A program made the position numbers and the translations under genes. A DNA stretch of 64,000 bases, taken from an uncultured Prochlorococcus sp. Lineage in GTDB: Bacteria > Cyanobacteriota > Cyanobacteriia > PCC-6307 > Cyanobiaceae. Positions 57,640 through 64,000 of this stretch are shown piece by piece (position 1 is the first letter of the stretch; each line of letters starts with the position of its first letter). The stretch spans positions 27,359 through 91,358 of the forward strand of contig CACNQT010000004.1 of the NCBI GenBank assembly GCA_902622705.1, in the 5' to 3' direction. The notes beneath the pieces are model-generated. The model saw only the letters and a program-made list of their open reading frames with translations. It was not told the origin of the DNA and did not search any database.

Positions 57640-57981
57640 ATGACTGAGATCGTCAATCTTTCAATCAGTCAAAGTGCTGCTTCAGAACTTTCTAGGCAAG
57701 CTTCTTTTGGAGGTTCTCCAGGAGAAATGTCGATTGATTTGGTAGAGGATAAAAATTGTTCCGAAGGATGGATGCATATTAAATTAAGACCAGGCACATG
57801 TAATGGATCCCCTATTTCAAGAACTGAAGGAGTAACTTTATATGCGGATATAAAAAAGTTTAATTTACTGAAAGATTTAAAATTAGATTATTACGGTGAT
57901 TTGAGCGGTGGTGGATTTCTTATTTCAACACCAAAAAATGCAAAACGTTGTTCCTGTGGTTCTGGTTTCAAACTTTTGTAG
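57640..57981 (+). CDS. HesB/IscA-family (A-type) iron-sulfur carrier-like protein
   Basis: 113 residues from the ATG at 57640; the track's earlier start lies inside the tRNA and is discarded. The C-terminus CSCGSGF (CxCGxxF) and an upstream Cys in RPGTCNG reproduce the three-cysteine A-type carrier pattern. The middle part LYADIKKFNLLKDLKLDYYG is typical too. Such proteins pass [2Fe-2S] or [4Fe-4S] clusters, or sense iron in cyanobacteria. No suf or isc gene is adjacent. Confidence 0.88.
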   Translation: MTEIVNLSISQSAASELSRQASFGGSPGEMSIDLVEDKNCSEGWMHIKLRPGTCNGSPISRTEGVTLYADIKKFNLLKDLKLDYYGDLSGGGFLISTPKNAKRCSCGSGFKLL

Positions 57982-58078
57982 AATGGATGTGTCTTTTTTT
58001 GCAAACTAATATTATTTTCATTAATTGGCTGCTCTCAAGATAAAATAAACAAAAACTTTATTGAAATAAAATTTGCAC

Positions 58079-60835
58079 ATGACAGAGATGAATGATCAAT
58101 TATCTTTAGAGAATTATTCACCTTTTGAAGTAGAGAAAAAGTGGCAAGAAAAATGGGAAATTCTAAAGGCGTTTAGTCCTAACCCTGAGGATGATGGTGA
58201 GTCTTTTTGTGTTGTTATTCCGCCACCAAATGTAACTGGATCTTTGCATATGGGGCATGCATTTAATACGGCTTTGATAGATGTTATAGTACGTTTTCAA
58301 AGACTTTTAGGTAAGAATGTTTTGTGTTTGCCCGGAACTGATCATGCTTCAATAGCTGTTCAAACTATTCTTGAAAAACAATTAAAAAGTGAAGGCAAAA
58401 CAAGCGAGGATATTGGAAGAGATGAATTTCTTAAAAGAGCATGGAACTGGAAAGAACAAAGTGGTGGAAGAATAGTTTCTCAATTAAAAAGGATAGGATA
58501 TTCAGTTGACTGGACTAGAGAAAGATTTACTCTTGATCAAAAATTAAATGAAGCAGTTATTGAGGCTTTTAATATTCTTTATAATAAGAATTTAATTTAT
58601 AGAGGCGAATATTTGGTTAATTGGTGCCCTGAATCTCAATCTGCCGTAAGTGATCTTGAAGTTGAAATGCAAGAAGTAAATGGTCATTTATGGCATTTTA
58701 AATACCCTTTAATTTCTGAAAGTGGTGAACAGTTAAATAAGTACTTAGAAGTTGCAACAACAAGACCAGAAACTCTTTTGGGTGATACTGCTGTAGCAGT
58801 TAATCCTGATGATGATAGATATAAAGAATTTATTGGTTTCAAAGTAAAAGTTCCTTTTGTTAATAGAGAAATACCTATTATCGCTGATTCACATGTTGAT
58901 AAAGATTTTGGCACGGGTTGTGTGAAGGTTACTCCAGCCCATGATCCAAATGATTTTGCAATAGGAAAAAGGCATAATTTAAAACAGATTAATGTAATGA
59001 ATAAAGATGGAACTTTAAATATTAATGCAGGTATGTTTCAAAATTTAGATAGATATGAGGCTAGAAAGAAAATTATCAAAGAATTGGATAACTTAGGCCT
59101 TTTGACAAGGATAGAGGATTATAAACATACTGTTCCTTTTTCTGATAGAGGTAAGGTGCCAATTGAACCTTTATTGTCAACACAATGGTTTTTGAAAATG
59201 GATGATATATCAGAAGGATGTCTTAATGAAATTGATTCTAAAAAACCATCGTTTATTCCTCCACGCTGGGAGAAAGTTTATAAGGATTGGTTAGAGAATA
59301 TTAATGATTGGTGTATCAGTCGGCAATTGTGGTGGGGGCACCAAATACCAGCCTGGTATGTTTTAGATGAATCTCAAGACTCAATAGAACAAAATACTCC
59401 ATATATCGTTGCAAGAAATGAAGAGGATGCCTTAATCGAAGCTAATAAAAAATTTGGATTAAATATTAAATTGGTTCGTGATAAAGATGTTTTGGATACA
59501 TGGTTTTCAAGTGGTTTATGGCCTTTCTCAACCCTTGGTTGGCCAAATACAAATGATCCGGATTTTAAAAAATGGTATCCAAATAGTGTTCTTGTTACTG
59601 GTTTCGATATTATTTTCTTCTGGGTGGCGAGAATGACAATGATGGGGAATACTTTTACAAATAATATTCCTTTTAAGGATGTTTATATTCATGGTCTAGT
59701 TCGAGATGAAAATAATAAAAAAATGAGTAAAAGTTCAGGTAATGGTATTGATCCAATACTATTAATTGATAAATATGGTTCTGATGCTCTACGATTTGCT
59801 TTAATTCGAGAAGTTGCAGGCGCTGGACAAGATATCCGGCTTGATTTTGATAGGAAAAAAGATACATCTTCAACTGTTGAAGCTTCAAGAAATTTTGCGA
59901 ATAAATTATGGAATGCAACTAAATTTGTGTTAATTAATAAAACTTCTAATAATAATTATTCGTTTAATGAGAGTGATGAAACTTCTTTAGAGTTATGTGA
60001 TAAGTGGATTTTATCGAAATTGAATCAGGTAAATATTAAAGTCGCTGCTTTGTTGCAAGAATATAAATTGGGAGAATCTGCGAAACTTCTATATGAATTT
60101 ACGTGGAATGATTTTTGTGACTGGTATGTAGAATTTGCTAAACAAAGGTTTAATAATAAAGAGCCTAAAAATAGACAAATATCTGAAAAAGTTTTAATAA
60201 AAGTGCTCAATGATATTTTGGTAATGATTCATCCTTTTATGCCGCACATTACTGAGGAACTTTGGCATGTGCTGCAACTAAAACCAGATAATGCATTATT
60301 ATCTCTTCAAAAATGGCCAATTCAAGAAAATAAATTTGTTGATAATAAGCTTGATAATTCCTTTCAGCAACTCTTTGAAATTATTAGGCTGATTAGAAAT
60401 TTGAGAGCTGAATTAGGTCTTAAGCCATCAGAAAAAGGTCCTGTATATTTAATTTCAGACAATGATGAATTGATTGACTTTTTAAAAACTTTAGTTGATG
60501 ATATTCAAACCTTAACTAAATCTTCTGAAGTATTTATTTTTAAAACTAATGCTATTGATAAAAAAGATTTTGCTAAATCTTTTTCCGGGATAATTAGTGA
60601 TTTAGAGGTTTACTTACCTTTTCAGGATTTTGTAAATATAGATGCATTAAGAGAAAGGTTAACCAAGGATTTAAAAAAGGTGACTATTGAATTAGAAAAT
60701 TTAAATAAGAGATTATCTAATAAAAATTTCGTTGATAAGGCTCCAAAAGATATTGTTGATGAATGCAGATTTAAACTAAATGAGGGTTCGGTACAAAAGG
60801 AAAGAATTACTAAAAAACTCGAACTTTTGAATTGA
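58079..60835 (+). CDS. valS: Valyl-tRNA synthetase
   Basis: Class Ia synthetase. The HIGH motif is PPPNVTGSLHMGHAF, and KMSKS is KKMSKSSGNGIDP. The CP1 editing domain has TTRPETLLGDTAVAVNP, and a C-terminal coiled-coil arm (LRERLTKDLKKVTIELENL) contacts tRNA. Length 918 is normal. The ATG at 58079 (MTEMNDQ) is preferred to the TTG at 58073; ATG 58088 is also possible. It follows the tRNA-Val gene on the same strand with one small gene between. Confidence 0.97.
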   Translation: MTEMNDQLSLENYSPFEVEKKWQEKWEILKAFSPNPEDDGESFCVVIPPPNVTGSLHMGHAFNTALIDVIVRFQRLLGKNVLCLPGTDHASIAVQTILEKQLKSEGKTSEDIGRDEFLKRAWNWKEQSGGRIVSQLKRIGYSVDWTRERFTLDQKLNEAVIEAFNILYNKNLIYRGEYLVNWCPESQSAVSDLEVEMQEVNGHLWHFKYPLISESGEQLNKYLEVATTRPETLLGDTAVAVNPDDDRYKEFIGFKVKVPFVNREIPIIADSHVDKDFGTGCVKVTPAHDPNDFAIGKRHNLKQINVMNKDGTLNINAGMFQNLDRYEARKKIIKELDNLGLLTRIEDYKHTVPFSDRGKVPIEPLLSTQWFLKMDDISEGCLNEIDSKKPSFIPPRWEKVYKDWLENINDWCISRQLWWGHQIPAWYVLDESQDSIEQNTPYIVARNEEDALIEANKKFGLNIKLVRDKDVLDTWFSSGLWPFSTLGWPNTNDPDFKKWYPNSVLVTGFDIIFFWVARMTMMGNTFTNNIPFKDVYIHGLVRDENNKKMSKSSGNGIDPILLIDKYGSDALRFALIREVAGAGQDIRLDFDRKKDTSSTVEASRNFANKLWNATKFVLINKTSNNNYSFNESDETSLELCDKWILSKLNQVNIKVAALLQEYKLGESAKLLYEFTWNDFCDWYVEFAKQRFNNKEPKNRQISEKVLIKVLNDILVMIHPFMPHITEELWHVLQLKPDNALLSLQKWPIQENKFVDNKLDNSFQQLFEIIRLIRNLRAELGLKPSEKGPVYLISDNDELIDFLKTLVDDIQTLTKSSEVFIFKTNAIDKKDFAKSFSGIISDLEVYLPFQDFVNIDALRERLTKDLKKVTIELENLNKRLSNKNFVDKAPKDIVDECRFKLNEGSVQKERITKKLELLN

Positions 60836-60837
60836 GA

Positions 60838-61434
60838 ATGAATATATTTCTTGAAAAAATTTATAATTTATCTTTTTTTTTTAATACTAGTTTTGGGATC
60901 TTTTCGTTTGTTTGTATTTATATTTTAATTGTTTTATTAATACTTCCAGCCTCTTGGTTATCTTTATTATCAGGTTTTTTATATGGTTCATATTTAGGAT
61001 CAATTATCGTTTTCATTTCCGCTTCTATAGGAGCATCAGTTGCTTTTTTTGTATCAAAAAGTTTTTTTGCAAAAAAGCTAAAAAATCTTTTTAGCCGTTA
61101 TCCAAAATTAAGTGTCATGGAAAAAGTAGTAGAAAAAGGCGGACTTAAATTAATTTTTTTAGCGAGATTATCGCCGATATTCCCCTTCAGTATTCTTAAT
61201 TATTTTTATGGTTTGAATAATGTTAAATTTAGAGATTTCGCTATTGGTCTCCTTGGAATAATTCCAGGAACTTTTCTTTATTGCTCAATAGGTAGTTTGG
61301 CAAAAAGTATTCAGGACTTAAAAAATGTGCAATCACCAAATAATTTATATATTACTAGCATTGGAACTATTTCAACTTTTTTAGTTGTATATTTCTCAGC
61401 TAAATACTCCAGAGAATATTTTGAAAAATCTTAA
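60838..61434 (+). CDS. VTT-domain (TVP38/DedA-like) membrane protein
   Basis: 198 residues from the ATG two bases after the valS stop, so probably translated from the valS mRNA. It has five or so hydrophobic helices with the VTT-family signature GFLYGSYLGSIIVFISASIGASVAF and FLARLSPIFPFSILNYFYGL, which includes the conserved Arg and Pro residues of the re-entrant loop. GIIPGTFLYCSIGSLA follows. The family includes lipid scramblase-like and SNARE-associated proteins; the substrate here is unknown. Confidence 0.88.
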   Translation: MNIFLEKIYNLSFFFNTSFGIFSFVCIYILIVLLILPASWLSLLSGFLYGSYLGSIIVFISASIGASVAFFVSKSFFAKKLKNLFSRYPKLSVMEKVVEKGGLKLIFLARLSPIFPFSILNYFYGLNNVKFRDFAIGLLGIIPGTFLYCSIGSLAKSIQDLKNVQSPNNLYITSIGTISTFLVVYFSAKYSREYFEKS

Positions 61435-61438
61435 GAAT

Positions 61439-61591
61439 TTATTCTTTAATATTCCAATCTCTAATTGATGCAATTAGGATAAACCACAAAAGCCTTAATT
61501 TACCTAGTAAAGTTTTGTTGGCTTCTAATTCGATATATTTTGCCTGTCCACAAGGTGTTTTTATGAAGTTGAAAACTGTTTTCTTGGTCAT
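61439..61591 (-). CDS. Small ORF of 50 residues, missed by the ORF track
   Basis: Reading minus strand from the ATG at 61591 gives MTKKTVFNFIKTPCGQAKY, then ELEANKTLLGKLRLLWFILI, ending RDWNIKE with a TAA at 61439. GAGAG lies about four bases before the ATG, a better ribosome site than most genes here. The product is basic, with one amphipathic/hydrophobic helix near residues 30-43. It ends five bases from the convergent VTT gene, fitting the compact genome. No family is recognised; coding support rests on the ribosome site, packing and sensible composition. Confidence 0.6.
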   Translation of the reverse strand: MTKKTVFNFIKTPCGQAKYIELEANKTLLGKLRLLWFILIASIRDWNIKE

Positions 61592-61708
61592 AAGTCTCTC
61601 AAAAAGCTCAGCTAATAATTCTTATATTTTATAGCCAAGATTTTTATATTTTTTATTTAAAAACCACATTTTTCTTTGACTACTTTTTTGAATATTATTT
61701 TTTAAAAT

Positions 61709-63037
61709 TTAAACTTTTTCTCCAGCTTTAAATCCTCTAAAGCATTTGAATCTAGGAAATCTAAGACTAAAAGCCACCGCATCCTTGGATTTAGTTTTAG
61801 CATCAGCTCTGATTTCTACAAGTTGACCAATAATTTGATTCCGTTTTGACCAATATTCTTCACGTTGAATATCACTAAATCCGCTTCCACAACTAAGACT
61901 GTATTCATCTCCATCATCTTCCCCTTCTACTAGGACAGCTCCTAGTCTACCTTTGTTTCGACCTGTGCCTTCCTCAACCGATACAACTTTTAAAGTGACT
62001 TCAATGAAAGGTTTTGCTTTTAACCAACTGTGTGTTCTTTTACATTCATACATAGCATCAGGATCTTTAATCATTACTCCTTCATATCCACCTTCCACGG
62101 CAGATTTATTCAGCTCTACAAATCTTTTCTGTCCCTCAATGGTGTCAAGATCTACATTTTCCCATTCAAGTGTTTGTATATGTTTTAGAAGCATAGAATG
62201 TTTTGCTACCCATTCTTTTACTAATAAACTTCTTTTTGTTTGACTAGTGTTCCATCTCCCTTTTTGGAATTTTTCAAAGGGGCATAAGTCAAATAGGTGT
62301 AGAACTGCGTCTTTTGTTTGTTTGCCATCTTTTCTATGAACCTGTTTCATTAAATCCTGAAAGTTAGCGCTCATTACTTCACCATCAAGGACTAAGTCAT
62401 GAGGTGTAGGATCTTCTTTTAACACGTTTTCTATTTCTGAGATAATATGACCAAAATTATGGAATTGTTTCCCGTTTCGAGAAAACATTTCTACTTTATT
62501 TTGTCTTATAATAGTTAAGACACGCACACCATCTAATTTGATTTCAATTTGCTTTTTTCCTATCATTTTTTTTTCATGATTTGCACTGTCATGAGCTAAA
62601 GGACAAGAAAAAATAGGAATCGCATATTTGGGAAATTTCTTGGCTATCTTGTTAATTGTTTTTTCAGATACACCACATCTAAGATCTTTAATTAAAACTC
62701 TTCTATAAAATCCATTCCACTCTTCTTTTGTAGCAGATTCCATAGCGTTAAGAATTGCATCGCGAGCAGCGTGACCAGTAAGTTCTCTTTGAATAAGCTT
62801 ATTTGCTAATTTCCTAAAATCTTTCCATAAAAAATTTTGACTTTTTTCATTCTCTTTTTCAGGAATTATTTTTACACCAAAAGTTACCAATGGATCAAGT
62901 GCCATACGGATTCCCTCAAAAAAATCATCCAGGCCTTGTTCCATTGCTTCAGAGATTATTTTTTCTTTATCTAATCTACTTGGGTGTAATTCTAATTGAT
63001 TTATTATCTCTTCTTTAAACAATTCTTTTTGCCTCAC
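61709..63037 (-). CDS. ATP-dependent DNA ligase, T4 gp30-like
   Basis: Nucleotidyltransferase motifs are in order: motif I IEIKLDGVRV (adenylated Lys), motif III LVLDGEVM, motif IV EGVMIKDP, motif V WLKAKPF, then an OB-fold. Upstream, ELTGHAARDAILNAM and RRVLIKDLRCGVSEKTINK closely follow the pattern of phage T4 ligase (TGNAA, RRVMMRDLECG). Length 442. Bacteria normally rely on NAD-dependent LigA for replication, so this is a second ligase, plausibly phage-derived. Codon and base composition look like the neighbours, so any transfer is old. Confidence 0.9.
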   Translation of the reverse strand: MRQKELFKEEIINQLELHPSRLDKEKIISEAMEQGLDDFFEGIRMALDPLVTFGVKIIPEKENEKSQNFLWKDFRKLANKLIQRELTGHAARDAILNAMESATKEEWNGFYRRVLIKDLRCGVSEKTINKIAKKFPKYAIPIFSCPLAHDSANHEKKMIGKKQIEIKLDGVRVLTIIRQNKVEMFSRNGKQFHNFGHIISEIENVLKEDPTPHDLVLDGEVMSANFQDLMKQVHRKDGKQTKDAVLHLFDLCPFEKFQKGRWNTSQTKRSLLVKEWVAKHSMLLKHIQTLEWENVDLDTIEGQKRFVELNKSAVEGGYEGVMIKDPDAMYECKRTHSWLKAKPFIEVTLKVVSVEEGTGRNKGRLGAVLVEGEDDGDEYSLSCGSGFSDIQREEYWSKRNQIIGQLVEIRADAKTKSKDAVAFSLRFPRFKCFRGFKAGEKV

Positions 63038-63046
63038 AAGAAATTA

Positions 63047-63466
63047 TTAATTCACTTTTGCTATTCTGTCTATTTTCCAATCATTGTCAGTTTTTGCGAA
63101 AGTAAAATCTAATGGAAGCTCATCTTGTTTATCTTCTGATTTTAAATTCAAAGTTATTATGATTTGATCTTCTTGGACTCTAGGTCTTCCTGATTTTAAA
63201 TTTCTGTATTTATTTAGGTTTAAACTAGCTAAAAATTTAAGAAAGTCTTGTCGCTTTACATGAGTTTTATAAGTTTTTGTAGTCAAACCATACGCTGCAT
63301 CAATTCTGCCAGCAGCTATTTGGTCAAAAAACTTTCTTACTAATGGATTAATTCCTCTGGCGCTTATAACTAATTTGACTGCATTAAAAGTCCAAAAAGA
63401 AACAAGTATAGCTCCGCCAACTAATAATGCTTTAATTCCGATATCTTTAACTAGTGTTGCGTCCAT
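63047..63466 (-). CDS. Membrane-anchored hypothetical protein with NTF2-like domain
   Basis: A 139-residue protein with one N-terminal transmembrane helix (about residues 12-32, ALLVGGAILVSFWTFNAVKL). The small alpha/beta domain that follows (FFDQIAAGRIDAAYGLTTKTY, then strands ending FTFAKTDNDWKIDRIAKVN) resembles DUF4878/DUF4864-type NTF2-like folds, often with lipid or peptide ligands. It ends 9 bp from the ligase start in the same orientation, so both may be in one transcript. Specific function unknown. Confidence 0.7.
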   Translation of the reverse strand: MDATLVKDIGIKALLVGGAILVSFWTFNAVKLVISARGINPLVRKFFDQIAAGRIDAAYGLTTKTYKTHVKRQDFLKFLASLNLNKYRNLKSGRPRVQEDQIIITLNLKSEDKQDELPLDFTFAKTDNDWKIDRIAKVN

Positions 63467-63554
63467 GTTGATTTTAGTTTTTTTTTATTACTTTAAGAAA
63501 AGAAATCGTTTTTGATGGCTTTTTTTGTAAAAATAATACTAATTTTAATTCATA

Positions 63555-64000
63555 ATGCCTTTAATTCCTCTTTTACCTTTATTTCATAAATTTAATAGCC
63601 AATATTTTGAAAACTCTCTAGTGGTTAATAATCAACCTTTAGTAAAAGTTAGATGGAGCGATAATAGATTAAAAACTACTGCAGGTTTTTATAAAAGAAA
63701 ACAAATTAATGGTCTTGTAGACTCTGAAATTATCTTATCGAAACCTATTTTGAGTAAATTATCTACTAGTGAAATAAACAGTACTTTATGTCATGAAATG
63801 ATTCATGCATGGGTAGATAGGATATTAAAAAAAAATGAGATTCATGGTCCAAATTTTTTAGAAAAGATGCATGCAATTAATCAGAAAGAGAAGGATTTTC
63901 AAATTTCAGTGAGGCACTCATTTCCCATTGAAAGGAGAGAATTAAAATACATAGGAACTTGCCAAAATTGTGGTGAGAAATTTTTTTATAGGAAAAGGAT
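63555..64000 (+). CDS. SprT-like zinc metalloprotease-domain protein (3' end off the window)
   Basis: The ATG at 63555 opens a frame to the right edge that is absent from the ORF track. It contains the metalloprotease signature LCHEMIHAWVDR (HExxH) with a downstream histidine (EIHGPNFLEKM), as in SprT/Spartan domains. The start of a C-terminal zinc ribbon, CQNCGEKFFY, follows. The first residues MPLIPLLPLFHKFNSQYF precede a beta-rich region. Eukaryotic relatives cleave DNA-protein crosslinks; bacterial roles are unclear. About 148 codons are visible and the end is missing. Confidence 0.85.
   Translation, partial: MPLIPLLPLFHKFNSQYFENSLVVNNQPLVKVRWSDNRLKTTAGFYKRKQINGLVDSEIILSKPILSKLSTSEINSTLCHEMIHAWVDRILKKNEIHGPNFLEKMHAINQKEKDFQISVRHSFPIERRELKYIGTCQNCGEKFFYRKR

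Overview
The window is a 64-kb stretch of chromosome from a streamlined, AT-rich marine picocyanobacterium, almost certainly a high-light-type Prochlorococcus. The evidence is the gene order dnaN, a PRC-barrel-like protein, purL, purF, a second GyrA-type subunit, a TPR protein, queG, DUF502, nusB, ftsY, a PP2C-like phosphatase, argH and an RRM protein. To this add the very short spacers, the near absence of Shine-Dalgarno sequences, lysine- and asparagine-rich proteins, and lineage-typical small proteins. The strain was assigned from recall of family and gene order, not from a search.

Left part (1-16840). After the 3' end of dusA comes a minus-strand block: RRM protein, argH, SpoIIE/PP2C phosphatase, ftsY, nusB, DUF502. 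A plus-strand block follows (queG, TPR protein, GyrA/ParC-like topoisomerase). Then purF, purL, a PRC-barrel-like protein and dnaN run on the minus strand, away from the putative origin.

Origin (16841-17175). The 335-bp gene-free gap between dnaN and thrC carries two tandem DnaA-box-like 9-mers. They abut a run of TAG trinucleotides and then a very AT-rich stretch. This matches the basal unwinding arrangement (DnaA boxes, DnaA-trios, AT-rich duplex unwinding region) known from Bacillus subtilis, and is the most interesting non-coding signal in the window.

Middle (17176-42300). thrC, a secreted DUF1400-like protein and an ABC1/UbiB kinase lie on the minus strand. Next come the repair genes recN and uvrA, a sucrose-phosphate-synthase-type glycosyltransferase that overlaps a small antisense gene, mraY with a DUF3134 protein, and a small membrane ORF before argG. 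After these are rpsF, aroE, dnaK, a DAO-family oxidoreductase, purU, a CLC chloride transporter, acnB, a DAHP synthase, a phytol/dolichol-kinase-like protein and a group 2 sigma-70 factor.

Right part (42400-64000). ppk and an MFS exporter are followed by cobA on the plus strand. A ten-gene minus-strand run (mazG, speE, speB, gcvT, aspS, pyrG, queE, queC, pabB, pabC) has several start/stop overlaps and covers polyamine, one-carbon/folate, pyrimidine and queuosine metabolism. Then come tRNA-Val(UAC), a HesB/IscA-like protein, valS, a VTT-family membrane protein, a 50-residue small ORF missed by the ORF track, a T4-like ATP-dependent DNA ligase, an NTF2-like hypothetical protein, and a SprT-like metalloprotease cut by the right edge.

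No insertion sequence, CRISPR array, prophage or defence system was seen. The content is core housekeeping. The items worth a second look are the origin, the divergent GyrA paralogue, the phage-like ligase, small overlooked genes and several short inverted or tandem repeats.
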